Below are positions 7,171 through 14,918 of a DNA stretch of 28,484 nucleotides, in pieces. Source of the DNA: Acidimicrobiia bacterium (GTDB lineage Bacteria; Actinomycetota; Acidimicrobiia; Acidimicrobiales; Aldehydirespiratoraceae); the NCBI GenBank assembly GCA_022824605.1, contig JAJDZO010000081.1:1-28484 (forward strand). Direction: 5' to 3'. The notes under the pieces are model-generated. The model was not told the origin of the DNA, searched no databases, and was given only the letters and a program-made list of their open reading frames with translations. The stretch's first letter is position 1; every line of letters starts with the position of its first letter. The translations under genes and the position numbers were made by a program.

Positions 7171-8160
7171 ATGCTTGAGTCAGCGCTGAGGCGCTATTGG
7201 CATCCGGTCGCGGTGTCCGATGAGGTCACGGCCGAGCCCACCCAGGTGAAGCTGCTCGGTGAGAACATCGTGCTGTACCGCGACGCCGAGGGTCTGGTGG
7301 CGCTGCGCGACAAGTGCGTCCACCGCGGCGTGGCCCTGTCGGGTGGATGCATCCGCGACGGGCTGTTGATGTGTCCCTACCACGGCTGGCAGTACGACCG
7401 CGCCGGCAAGGTGGCCTTCATTCCCGCTCTGGGCACCGACGGTGCGATCCCCAGCCAGGCCCGAGTCGACCGCTACCAGGTGCGCGACGGCTACGGCGCA
7501 GTGTGGGTCGCGCTCGAGACGCCCGTCGCCGATATGCCCCCGTGGCCCGACGACGACTGGGCCAGCGACGACTGGCATGTGTTCATGGTGGGGACGTGGA
7601 CCTGGCAGTCGTCAGCGGGCCGGATGCTGGAGAACGCCATCGACTTCGCCCACTTCAACTTCGTACACGAGGGTTTCACCGAACTGGCCGACGGGCCGTT
7701 CATCAAGCCCTTCGAGGTGGAGACCACCGACGACGGCATGCGCTATGCCTACGACGACAGCGTGCTGTTGCGCGACTACACGCTGCACCTGCCCTTCACG
7801 CTGCACGATCGCAAGTCGGTGGTGGCACCCAGCGGCGGGGTGACCTGGTCCGAACAGGGCGACTCCAAGGCCGGCGACGTCACCACCATCACCTTCATCG
7901 CTTCGCCCACCGACACCGCCGAGACGCTGATATTCGTGTGGCTGTCGCGCAACCACTCCTTCGACACGCCCGACGCCGCCTTCGGCGCCGGCTTCCACGA
8001 AGTCATGGAGCAGGACCGCATCGTGGTCGAGGCTCAGGACCCGGCCGAACTGCCGCTGGACCCTCGCGAGGAACTCCACCTCAAGCTGGCCGACTCCGGA
8101 TCCATCCTGTACCGCAGGCTCCTACGGGAACTGGCGGACCGCGCCGACATCGCCGTGTGA
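7171..8160 (+). CDS. Rieske non-heme iron oxygenase (monooxygenase/demethylase type), second copy
   Basis: A 329-residue oxygenase component, a clear paralogue of the product of 139-1107. Rieske ligands are C49-x-H51 and C68-x2-H71. The iron site is ENAIDFAHFNFVH with D158, H161 and H166. Both proteins share the opening LRxYWHPVA, the CPYHGWxYD block, IPSQARV and a closing 'ELHL(R/K)(V/L)AD' segment. ATG at 7171 is chosen because AGGA at 7159-7162 is well spaced from it; ATG at 7162 would have no spacer. The gene follows the ring-opening hydrolase by 26 bp and precedes the Mo hydroxylase by 7 bp, so all probably share one message. Likely reactions in this family are O- or N-demethylation or ring monohydroxylation. 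A reductase partner is not in the window. Confidence 0.88.
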   Translation: MLESALRRYWHPVAVSDEVTAEPTQVKLLGENIVLYRDAEGLVALRDKCVHRGVALSGGCIRDGLLMCPYHGWQYDRAGKVAFIPALGTDGAIPSQARVDRYQVRDGYGAVWVALETPVADMPPWPDDDWASDDWHVFMVGTWTWQSSAGRMLENAIDFAHFNFVHEGFTELADGPFIKPFEVETTDDGMRYAYDDSVLLRDYTLHLPFTLHDRKSVVAPSGGVTWSEQGDSKAGDVTTITFIASPTDTAETLIFVWLSRNHSFDTPDAAFGAGFHEVMEQDRIVVEAQDPAELPLDPREELHLKLADSGSILYRRLLRELADRADIAV

Positions 8161-8167
8161 GCGCCCG

Positions 8168-8665
8168 ATGGCTGGATGGCTCGCACCCGATGAGTCCGTC
8201 GCCGTCAACCTGACCGTCAACGGCGAGGCGCGGCAGGCTCACGCCCCGCCAAGGCGGACACTGGCCGACGCGCTGCGCGAGGAGGGGTTCACGAGCGTTC
8301 ATCTGGGATGTGAGCACGGGGTGTGCGGCGCGTGCACGGTACTGATCGACGGCGCGCCCGTTCGCTCGTGCCTGATGCTGGCCGTCCAGGGCCGGGGTCA
8401 CGCCATCGAGACGGTCGAGTCGCTGTGTGACGGCGACGATCTTGGAGCGTTGCAGCAGGCCTTCGACGACAACGACGCCCTGCAGTGCGGGTTCTGCACT
8501 CCAGGCTTCCTGATGCTGATCGAGGGCTTTCTGCGGCTCGAACCGGAGGCGAGCCGCCAGCAGATCGTGGAGGCGGTGTCGTCGAACTTGTGTCGCTGCA
8601 CCGGCGCGGTCGGGATCGTGCAGGCCGCGCTCGACTTCCAGAGCACCCGCCGCAGGTCGCCGTGA
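8168..8665 (+). CDS. molybdenum hydroxylase small subunit, 2x[2Fe-2S] (xanthine dehydrogenase/CoxS family)
   Basis: A 165-residue electron-transfer subunit of a three-component molybdenum hydroxylase. The plant-ferredoxin-type cluster is held by C48, C53, C56 and C68 (CEHGVCGAC then SC). The helical-domain cluster is held by C107, C110, C142 and C144 (CGFCTPG and LCRCTG). All eight cysteines are intact. It would carry electrons from the Mo centre of the product of 9522-11816 to the FAD subunit encoded at 8662-9525. The start at 8168 follows the Rieske stop by 7 bp. The stop overlaps the next start as GTGA. Gene order small-medium-large is common for this enzyme class but the substrate is not revealed by this subunit. 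Confidence 0.94.
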   Translation: MAGWLAPDESVAVNLTVNGEARQAHAPPRRTLADALREEGFTSVHLGCEHGVCGACTVLIDGAPVRSCLMLAVQGRGHAIETVESLCDGDDLGALQQAFDDNDALQCGFCTPGFLMLIEGFLRLEPEASRQQIVEAVSSNLCRCTGAVGIVQAALDFQSTRRRSP

Positions 8666-9525
8666 AGCCGGCGCCGTTCGCGTACGCGGCGGCTGAGTCG
8701 CTCGAGGAGGTTCTGGCCCTGCTCGGCGAAGCCGGAGACGACGCCAAGCTGCTGGCCGGCGGGCAGAGCCTGCTGCCGCTGCTCGCCTACCGGCTGGCCC
8801 GCCCCAGCCATGTGATCGACATTGGCGCAGTGCCTGCACTCGATGCGATAGACGAGCGCGACGGTCGCCTGCGGGTGGGCGCGCTGGTCCGCCACGCCGC
8901 GCTGGAACGCTGCGAACTGAACGGCCGATGGCAGGCAGTGCGTGAGGCGGCCGCGCTCATCGGACATCTGCCTATCCGCATGCGGGGAACGCTCGGCGGG
9001 AGCCTGGCCCACGCCGACCCGGCCGGCGAGCTCGGCGTGGTGGCCACCGCGCTCGACGCCGACATCGTCCTGCGCAGCGTGCGAGGCGAACGGACGGTGC
9101 CGGCCGCTGAGTTCTTCATCGCGCCGCTGATTACCGCCGCCGCACCCGACGAGGTGTTGGTGGAGGCGAGGTTCACCGCCCCCGCAGGCGGGTTCCGATC
9201 CGTGTTCGAGGAGTTCAGCCCCCGGGTCGGAGATTTCGCGTACGCCTCGGTGGCCGCCGGATGCCGTGTCGACGCCGACGGCGCAGCCCACGATGTGAGG
9301 ATCGCCCTTGGAAGCGTCGGCCCGACGCCGATCAGGGCCAGTGCCGCCGAGGAGTCACTGACGGGATCAGCGCTGCACGACGCAGCCATCGCCGAATGTG
9401 CCCGCATGGCCGCCACCGCCTGCGACCCGTCGGCCGGTGACTGGCACGCCGACGGCGAGTACCGCCGGGCGCTGGTCGCCTCTCTGGTCGAGCGAGCCCT
9501 CACCCGGCTGCGAGACACGCCATGA
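8662..9525 (+). CDS. molybdenum hydroxylase FAD-binding medium subunit (CoxM family)
   Basis: A 287-residue flavoprotein subunit. The FAD-binding signature is present as AKLLAGGQSLLPLLAYRLARP near the N-terminus, with TLGGSLAHADPAGE in the middle. These are the two pyrophosphate-binding loops of the family. The C-terminal domain (SPRVGDFAYASVAAGCRVD through RRALVASLVERAL) matches the CO dehydrogenase flavoprotein C-terminal fold. GTG at 8662 overlaps the small-subunit stop, and the stop overlaps the large-subunit ATG (ATGA). It would pass electrons from the 2Fe-2S clusters to an external acceptor. Confidence 0.93.
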   Translation: MKPAPFAYAAAESLEEVLALLGEAGDDAKLLAGGQSLLPLLAYRLARPSHVIDIGAVPALDAIDERDGRLRVGALVRHAALERCELNGRWQAVREAAALIGHLPIRMRGTLGGSLAHADPAGELGVVATALDADIVLRSVRGERTVPAAEFFIAPLITAAAPDEVLVEARFTAPAGGFRSVFEEFSPRVGDFAYASVAAGCRVDADGAAHDVRIALGSVGPTPIRASAAEESLTGSALHDAAIAECARMAATACDPSAGDWHADGEYRRALVASLVERALTRLRDTP

Positions 9526-11816
9526 CCACGGCTCACGGCCCGCTGATCGGCGTCTCAGCGCCGAGACGCAAGAACCTCGAGCTGCTGGCGGGCAAGGCGA
9601 CCTACGTGGCCGACATCGGGCTCGAGGGCCAGGCGTACGCGCGGGTGGTGCGCAGTTCCTCGGCGCACGCCCGACTGCTTGGCGTGGACTGCTCCGACGC
9701 CCTGCGGGTTCCGGGAGTGCTCGACGTGATCACCGCGGCGGACATCGACGACATCCGCATCCCGATCCGGCTCCCGTTCGCCGAGTCGCCCGAGGCCAAC
9801 CGGGCGTTGCAGGCTCCGCTGGCTCGCGACGTGGTCCGCTACGTGGGTGAGCCGGTGGCGGTGGTGGTGGCAACCGATCCGTACGTGGCCGAGGACGCAG
9901 CCGAGTTGGTGCTCGTCGATCTCGAAGAGATGGATCCCGTCGTCGACACCGCTACCGCGGGGGAGCCGGGCCGTCCCAGGCTGCACTCGAGCCTGGGGAG
10001 CAACACTGTCAACCAACTGGCCTTCCGCTACGGCGACATCGACGCAGCCTTCGCCGAGGCCGACATCGTCGTGCGGCGGCGACTGCGCGTCCATCGCCTG
10101 GCCGCTGCGCCGATGGAGACCCGCGGCCTCGTCGCCGACTACGACCGCAACTCGGGAGTGCTCACCCTGTGGGGCGGCGCCAAGGTGAAGCACTTCACCC
10201 GCAGCCTGCTCGCCCGGGTGCTGGGGCTGGAGCCCGACAAGGTGCGGGTGGTCGAGGTCGAGGTGGGAGGAGGTTTCGGCACGCGGGGCGAGCCCTACCC
10301 CGAGGACGTCCTCATCGCCTGGCTGGCTCGGCGCCTGGAACGGCCCGTGCAGTGGATCGAGGACCGCTGGGAGCACATGGTGGCCACCAACCATGCCCGC
10401 GAGCAGGAGCACGACATCGAGCTGGCGGCCACAGCCGAAGGGCAGATGCTGGGGTTCCGGGTGCGGGGCTGGTGCGATCACGGCGCCTACATCAGGACGC
10501 AGGGCCTGCTGCCGGTCGTGCTGCCCATGCTGCACATGCCCGGTCCCTACCAATGGCAGGCGTTCAGCATGGACCTCGACGCGGTGCTGACCAACCGCAC
10601 CCCGGTGGGCACCTATCGCGGGCCGGGAATGACCGAAGCGACGTTCGTGCGTGAGCGGATGGTCGACATCCTCGCCGCCGAGCTGCACATGGATCCCGCC
10701 GACCTGCGACGCCGCAACCTGATCCCGGCGGAGTCGATGCCGTTCGTCTTCAACCCCGGGCCCGGTTCCTCCGGGGTGATGCCGATCGCCTACCAGAGCG
10801 GCGACTTCGTCGAATCGTTCGACGAGATGCTCGCCGCGGCCGACTACCACGAGCTGCGGGCCGGCCGGCAACGGGCTCGGTCCCGCGACGGCAAGGCCGG
10901 CGTCGGGATGGCGGTCTACATCGAGTTCGCGGCGGTCGGCCCGTTCGAGGAGGTCGACATCATCTGCGACGGCCGCGGTGTGACGGTGCGCGCCGGGGTC
11001 GGATCGGTGGGTCAGGGGGTGGAGACGGCGTTGGCTCAGATCGCGGCGGAGCTGCTCGGTGCGGAACTCGAGGATGTGAGTGTCGAGTTCCATGACACCG
11101 CCGAGATCCCGCAAGGGTTCGGAGCGTTCGCCAGCCGCTCCACGGTGCTGGTCGGCAACGCCATCGCGGCTGCCGTCAACGAGATCCGGATCAAGTCGGC
11201 GGAGCTGCTCGGGTGCGGTCCCGACGGCATCGAGTTGCATCGAGGCAACGCCACGGGTCCCGACGGCCGCACGGTGCCGCTTGCCGAACTCGGCGGTGTC
11301 CGCGGCCGTTTCGACAAGGACGGGCTGACGGCGTCGTTCGGTGGGGCGGTGTGCTCTGCCTCGGTGGATCCCGCTGACGGCAGGGTTCGCCTCGACCGAT
11401 TCCTGGTGGCCCACGATGTGGGACGAGCCGTCAATCCGAGACTTCTGCGAGGCCAGTTGGCCGGCGCCGCCTCGCAGGGGATCGGCGGTGCGCTCTTCGA
11501 GGAACTCGCCTACGACGACAACGGCCAGCCCCTGTCGGTGACCTTGGCCGACTACATGATGCCCACCGCGGCCGAGCTGACCCCCGTGGATTTGGCAGTG
11601 ATCGAGCACGGCAGCCCGTCGAATCCGCTCGGGATCAAAGGAGGCGGCGAGGCCGGCATGGTCGGCTCGCTCGGAGCGGTCGTCAACGCGGTGGCCGATG
11701 CCATCGGCGACGGCGCCGACCTGTTGAGCAGTTCCGTGAGCCCTGCTCGCGTATGGCGCGCCCTCAACCATCAGAGTTCGCTCGACGGGGCGGGCCGGCC
11801 GGCAATGGAGACCTAG
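9522..11816 (+). CDS. molybdenum hydroxylase large (Mo-cofactor) subunit, copy 1
   Basis: A 764-residue catalytic subunit of the xanthine dehydrogenase/CO dehydrogenase superfamily. Visible marks include the N-terminal domain 'GKATYVADI...VRYVGEPVAVVVA', the molybdopterin loop EVGGGFGTRGEPYPED, the substrate-pocket arginine in TYRGPGMTEATFVRER, the cofactor loop IPQGFGAFASRSTVLVGNA, and the catalytic glutamate E710 in GIKGGGEAG. The usual KGxGEGG is altered at the last glycine pair, and YRGxGRPE has Met-Thr where Arg-Pro is common; the key Arg and Glu are kept. There is no CO-dehydrogenase-type Cys loop (VAYRCSFR), so it should be a heterocycle or aldehyde hydroxylase rather than a CO dehydrogenase. 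The gene is followed after 3 bp by the ACMSD-like gene. Confidence 0.93.
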   Translation: MTTAHGPLIGVSAPRRKNLELLAGKATYVADIGLEGQAYARVVRSSSAHARLLGVDCSDALRVPGVLDVITAADIDDIRIPIRLPFAESPEANRALQAPLARDVVRYVGEPVAVVVATDPYVAEDAAELVLVDLEEMDPVVDTATAGEPGRPRLHSSLGSNTVNQLAFRYGDIDAAFAEADIVVRRRLRVHRLAAAPMETRGLVADYDRNSGVLTLWGGAKVKHFTRSLLARVLGLEPDKVRVVEVEVGGGFGTRGEPYPEDVLIAWLARRLERPVQWIEDRWEHMVATNHAREQEHDIELAATAEGQMLGFRVRGWCDHGAYIRTQGLLPVVLPMLHMPGPYQWQAFSMDLDAVLTNRTPVGTYRGPGMTEATFVRERMVDILAAELHMDPADLRRRNLIPAESMPFVFNPGPGSSGVMPIAYQSGDFVESFDEMLAAADYHELRAGRQRARSRDGKAGVGMAVYIEFAAVGPFEEVDIICDGRGVTVRAGVGSVGQGVETALAQIAAELLGAELEDVSVEFHDTAEIPQGFGAFASRSTVLVGNAIAAAVNEIRIKSAELLGCGPDGIELHRGNATGPDGRTVPLAELGGVRGRFDKDGLTASFGGAVCSASVDPADGRVRLDRFLVAHDVGRAVNPRLLRGQLAGAASQGIGGALFEELAYDDNGQPLSVTLADYMMPTAAELTPVDLAVIEHGSPSNPLGIKGGGEAGMVGSLGAVVNAVADAIGDGADLLSSSVSPARVWRALNHQSSLDGAGRPAMET

Positions 11817-11819
11817 CCC

Positions 11820-12743
11820 ATGATCGTCGACAGCCACGTCCACCTGCTGCCGACGCAGTGGCAGCCCCTCGGCCGCATGCCCCCCGACCTCTTCGATGTC
11901 GCACGCCAGCTTGAACGGATGGAGGCGGCCGGGATCACCACCTCGATCGTCTCGGATCCTCACATCTGGTACGGCGACCTCGACACCAGCGACATCGCCC
12001 AGGCCCGCACCTACAACGACTTCGTGGCCGAGCTGATGCGAGAGCATCCCGGAGTGCTGGCCGGTTTGGCCACCGTGATCCCCTGGCGCGGCCCCGAGCA
12101 TCTCGAGGAGGCCCGCCGGGCTATCGAGGAACTGGGGCTCGCCGGCTTCGCGCTGCCCACGAGCGACCAGAACCGCTACCTCGACAGCGTTCCGGCCGGG
12201 TTCTGGGAGTATGCCGGCGATGTTGGAGCAGCCACGTTCGTCCACCCCGGCGGCAGCACCGTCGGGCAGGACCTGATGGGGGTCTACCGCATGGGCGAAG
12301 TGTGCGGGCGCCCGCTGGACACGACGGTCACGCTGGCCCGGTTCATCCTCACCGGCACCTACGAGAGATTCCCGACGCTGCGGCTGCTGTGCGCCCACGC
12401 CGGCGGTGCCATCACCACCATCGCCGACCGGCTCGACTTCGGCCATGAACTGCGCAACTACGCCCCGCTGGGGCCGTGGGGCGAGGTGGAGCTGGCCGAG
12501 CCGCCGTCACGCCACGTCAACAAGCTCTACCTCGACACGGTCACCTTCGGAGCCGGTGCTCTCAAGCTGGCTGTCGGCACGGTCGGCTCGCAGCACATCT
12601 GTTTCGGAACCGACTGCCCGCCGGTGCCCTGGACGGTGCAGCGCCACCTCGACATAGTCGACAATCTGGGCCTGAGCGACGACCAGCGAGCCGACGTGTT
12701 GGGCCACAACGCCGCCCGGCTGTTCCTGGCCGGCGGCGATTAA
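11820..12743 (+). CDS. amidohydrolase-2/ACMSD-like metal-dependent hydrolase or decarboxylase
   Basis: A 307-residue TIM-barrel protein of the amidohydrolase-related family that includes aminocarboxymuconate semialdehyde decarboxylase and gamma-resorcylate decarboxylase. The metal site is complete: H6 and H8 (DSHVH), H142 (FVHPGG), H193 (CAHAGG) and D265 (FGTDCP). Members are non-oxidative decarboxylases or C-C/C-N hydrolases of aromatic breakdown intermediates. The start at 11820 lies 3 bp after the Mo hydroxylase large-subunit stop, so it is translated from the same message. In this context it could decarboxylate a ring-cleavage product; the exact reaction is not determined by the sequence. 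An 19-bp gap follows to the DapA-like gene. Confidence 0.87.
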   Translation: MIVDSHVHLLPTQWQPLGRMPPDLFDVARQLERMEAAGITTSIVSDPHIWYGDLDTSDIAQARTYNDFVAELMREHPGVLAGLATVIPWRGPEHLEEARRAIEELGLAGFALPTSDQNRYLDSVPAGFWEYAGDVGAATFVHPGGSTVGQDLMGVYRMGEVCGRPLDTTVTLARFILTGTYERFPTLRLLCAHAGGAITTIADRLDFGHELRNYAPLGPWGEVELAEPPSRHVNKLYLDTVTFGAGALKLAVGTVGSQHICFGTDCPPVPWTVQRHLDIVDNLGLSDDQRADVLGHNAARLFLAGGD

Positions 12744-12762
12744 CCGGCCGGAGGTGACCGCC

Positions 12763-13782
12763 ATGGCTGAGTACACGCCGTCCGAGGCACGGGCGTGGGC
12801 GCGAGAGAATCTCAAGGGATGCTGCGGCTGCGTGCTGCCCACGTTCACCCACGACCTGTCGACGCTCAACGAGGCCGCCGTCCGCCACGACGTCGAGATG
12901 GAGCGGGAACTCGGAATGAGCACCGTGCTGGTGGTCAGCGAGGGGGGTACCACCCTCGAGGAGTACCGCCGGATGCTGGAGATCGTCACCGACGCAGCCG
13001 GAGACCTCATCGTGGTGGTGCAGGCATCGCAGCCGACGTTCGACCTGCAACAGCTGACCATCGAGTGGGGCGCGGAGTTGGGCGCCGATCTCGTGCTGCC
13101 CTCGTATCCGATGACGTTTCACCCGCGCACCCTCGACGAGCTCTACGACGCCAACAAGGCCATGATCGACCGGTCGCCGCTGGGGGTGCTGCTGTTCGCC
13201 ATCGACCAGTGGAACTTCGCTCGCCTGCACCCGGCCGCGTTCCCGGTGGACCTGCTGGAGAGGCTGGTGGCGGACTGCGGGATGCTGGTCGGCATCAAGA
13301 ACGAGGTCGGCCTGCCCTATGCGGGCGGCATCGACGAGGTCTTCTGGCGCTTGGGCGATCAGGTGGTGGTGACCGATCCCATGGAGTCGAACGCGCCGAT
13401 CTGGATCCGGCACTACGGGATGAGCTTCATGGGAACCTCCAACTACGAGGCCTTCGGGCCCCGCATTCCCCAGATGCTCAAGCTGCTGAGCGATCCCGAA
13501 ACCTGGTCCGACGGAATGGACCTGTACTGGCGCAACACGCCCATCCGCAAGGCCAACAGCGCCACCGTGAGCCCCGTGGTGGCCAACACCGGGATGGTGC
13601 CCCGCAGCATCTGGAAGTACCAGGGCTGGCTCAACGGCTTCAATGGCGGGCCGCTGCGAGCACCGCTGGCGCGCATCAACGCGGCCCAGATGGGCATGAT
13701 CCGCAAGGCCGCGTCGGATGCGGGCCTCGACGTCACCGACGACGCCGACGACATGTTCTGGGTCGGCAGGAACCCCCGGTGA
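12763..13782 (+). CDS. dihydrodipicolinate synthase/N-acetylneuraminate lyase superfamily protein
   Basis: A 339-residue class I aldolase-type barrel. The Schiff-base lysine is K179 in VGIKNE, and the tyrosine of the catalytic triad is probably Y115 in LPSYPMTF. The usual GTTGE substrate loop is replaced by VVSEGG (57-62), so the Thr-Thr of true DapA is missing. This argues against lysine biosynthesis and for a catabolic aldolase, hydratase or decarboxylase. The N-terminus contains an unusual CCGC (20-23). ATG at 12763 follows GGAGGTGA at a proper distance, whereas the GTG at 12754 lies within that ribosome site. The stop overlaps the next GTG start (GTGA). It is longer than DapA (about 290-300) by a C-terminal extension of some 40 residues. 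Confidence 0.8.
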   Translation: MAEYTPSEARAWARENLKGCCGCVLPTFTHDLSTLNEAAVRHDVEMERELGMSTVLVVSEGGTTLEEYRRMLEIVTDAAGDLIVVVQASQPTFDLQQLTIEWGAELGADLVLPSYPMTFHPRTLDELYDANKAMIDRSPLGVLLFAIDQWNFARLHPAAFPVDLLERLVADCGMLVGIKNEVGLPYAGGIDEVFWRLGDQVVVTDPMESNAPIWIRHYGMSFMGTSNYEAFGPRIPQMLKLLSDPETWSDGMDLYWRNTPIRKANSATVSPVVANTGMVPRSIWKYQGWLNGFNGGPLRAPLARINAAQMGMIRKAASDAGLDVTDDADDMFWVGRNPR

Positions 13783-14783
13783 GCGCCGCTGGATCCTCGC
13801 CGCGGTTCCTCGACGGCGACCTGGTCGACGAACTCGCCTCCGTCGCGGTCGGATTGGAGGCCGCCCGGGTGTCGGCACGCACCGCCGCGGTCACAGGGCG
13901 GGTGCAGATCGGCGACGGCCACACCTGGATGCGGGTGCTGGCCGGCATTCTCCCCGAGATCGGCATCGTCGGCTACAAGGAGTTCCACCGGGTCGGTCAG
14001 CGGGTGCGCTACCACGTCAGCGTCTTCGACCGCGACACCGCCGACATGATCGGGATCGTCGACGGACGGCGCATCACCAGCCTGCGCACCGCCTCGACCG
14101 CCGCGCTCGCCTTCGAGCATGCCGACGACGGCCGGCCCAAGAAGCTGGCGGTGATCGGCAGCGGCGAGGAGGCCAAGGAGGGCCTGCGGGCCGTGGCCGC
14201 GGTATCCACGCTGTCGGAGGTGGCCGTGTTCAGTCCCACGCCGGCAAACCGGGAAGCGTTCTGTGACGCGCACCGCTCGGTCGTGGGCGTGCCCGTGCGC
14301 CCGGCGGACTCAGTGGACGCCGCGCTCCACGGCGCCCAGCAGTGCTACGTCGCGACATCGTCGGTGGGGCCCGCCTTCCTGGAAGCCCACCAGGTCGCTC
14401 ATCTTCAGTTGCTGGCCGGGATCGGTTCGACCCGGCCCGACCAACGCGAGCTTGTGGGCGACATCTTCGCTGAGGCCGCTCAGGTGGTGTTCGACTGCGC
14501 GGACGCCCGCCACGAACCCGGCGACGTCATCGACGCGGTCGAGCGGTTCGGCTTCGACCCGTCCACCGCAGTGCTGTTGAGCGACTGGTTGGAGTCGTCC
14601 TACCAACCGGCGGGCACCGGTCCGCTGGTGTTCAAGTCCATCGGCACCGTCGAGCAGGACCTCGCCCTCGCTCACCGGCTGCTGCAGGCCGCACAAGAGC
14701 AGGGATTGGGCATTCCAGCGCCCGAGATTGGGACCCTGCGCATCATGCGGGACCCAGAGGCCGAGCGGGCCCCGAGCGAATGA
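13779..14783 (+). CDS. ornithine cyclodeaminase/mu-crystallin family protein with altered C-terminus
   Basis: A 334-residue NAD(P)-dependent protein. Family marks are K67 in GYKEF, SLRTASTAALA (101-111), a Rossmann loop VIGSGEEAKEGL (125-136) and LVFKSIGTVEQDLALA (283-298). Where ornithine cyclodeaminase has GADAPGKQEL with its catalytic Asp, this protein has GSTRPDQREL, so that Asp is not conserved. Ketimine/imine reductase or amino acid dehydrogenase activity is more likely than cyclodeamination. GTG at 13779 overlaps the upstream stop. The final nine residues (PEAERAPSE) are encoded by a 152-bp unit flanked by 16-bp direct repeats. Without that unit the protein would stop after RIMRD, so the C-terminus seems to have been changed by an insertion. 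Confidence 0.82.
   Translation: MSAAGSSPRFLDGDLVDELASVAVGLEAARVSARTAAVTGRVQIGDGHTWMRVLAGILPEIGIVGYKEFHRVGQRVRYHVSVFDRDTADMIGIVDGRRITSLRTASTAALAFEHADDGRPKKLAVIGSGEEAKEGLRAVAAVSTLSEVAVFSPTPANREAFCDAHRSVVGVPVRPADSVDAALHGAQQCYVATSSVGPAFLEAHQVAHLQLLAGIGSTRPDQRELVGDIFAEAAQVVFDCADARHEPGDVIDAVERFGFDPSTAVLLSDWLESSYQPAGTGPLVFKSIGTVEQDLALAHRLLQAAQEQGLGIPAPEIGTLRIMRDPEAERAPSE
14738..14753. repeat. 16-bp direct repeat, left copy
   Basis: The sequence GCGCATCATGCGGGAC lies inside the end of the cyclodeaminase-family gene and encodes RIMRD. It is identical to 14890-14905. It contains a palindrome, CGCAT-C-ATGCG. It forms the left boundary of a 152-bp unit. Confidence 0.85.
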
Positions 14784-14807
14784 TGATGCGACTTCGCATG
14801 GTGTGGA

Positions 14808-14863
14808 GCGAGGCCGTGGCCCGAGCGGCCCGTGAGCGCAGCGAACATGAGCGGGAGACACCC
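14808..14863. repeat. dispersed 56-bp repeat, copy 1
   Basis: The sequence begins GCGAGGCCGTGGCCCGAGCG and is 54/56 identical to 26071-26126; the mismatches are at 14848 and 14858. Both copies are intergenic. Both have CCGAGCGAAT upstream at nearly the same distance, 26 bases here and 25 in copy 2, so the repeat unit is longer than the exact core. It is rich in GGCC but forms no strong simple hairpin by eye. It lies between the cyclodeaminase-family and Rieske alpha genes. Confidence 0.85.
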
Positions 14864-14889
14864 TGCTGCACCGCGACAAGATGCCAGCC

Positions 14890-14905
14890 GCGCATCATGC
14901 GGGAC
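14890..14905. repeat. 16-bp direct repeat, right copy
   Basis: Exact second copy of GCGCATCATGCGGGAC (14738-14753), 152 bp further on, placed 13 bases before the ATG of the Rieske alpha gene at 14919. It is followed by TAG, which would be the in-frame stop of the cyclodeaminase-family gene in an uninterrupted arrangement. Confidence 0.85.
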
Positions 14906-14918
14906 TAGTTTTCCTGCC

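Larger units (their letters stand above)
14754..14905. mobile_element. candidate small inserted repeat unit (152 bp) with 16-bp direct repeat
   Basis: This segment lies between two exact copies of a 16-bp sequence and includes the right copy. Joining the left copy directly to 14906 gives RIMRD followed at once by TAG and then, 11 bp later, ATG of the Rieske alpha gene. That is a normal compact gene junction, so the segment looks inserted. It contains CCGAGCGAAT (14772-14781), a 14-bp inverted repeat ATGCGA-CT-TCGCAT (14786-14799) and the 56-bp sequence also found at 26071-26126. No transposase, no terminal inverted repeats. A REP-like or MITE-like element, or a duplication by slippage, are the alternatives. 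Confidence 0.45.

Noticed and set aside
9522..11816. CO dehydrogenase large subunit (coxL form I)
   Set aside because: The diagnostic active-site Cys loop (AYRCSFR) is absent; the corresponding region reads TYRGPGMTEA, so it is a general Mo hydroxylase. The same is true of the other two large subunits.
9555..12446. A 963-residue open frame on the minus strand across the Mo hydroxylase and amidohydrolase genes
   Set aside because: It is antisense to two genes with intact motifs; the product is rich in His, Arg, Gly and Asp with no domain, as expected of an antisense frame in GC-rich DNA.
12763..13782. Lysine-biosynthesis dihydrodipicolinate synthase
   Set aside because: The GTTGE loop is missing, the protein is about 40 residues too long, and it lies in a catabolic operon.
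14754..14905. Classical insertion sequence or integron cassette
   Set aside because: It is only 152 bp, encodes no transposase and has no terminal inverted repeats or recombinase site; only a small repeat-type element can be supported.
14832..14918. GTG start at 14832 adding an MSAANMSGRHP leader to the Rieske alpha subunit
   Set aside because: These codons lie in the dispersed repeat and the same peptide is seen at the unrelated copy near 26095; ATG at 14919 gives the normal family N-terminus.
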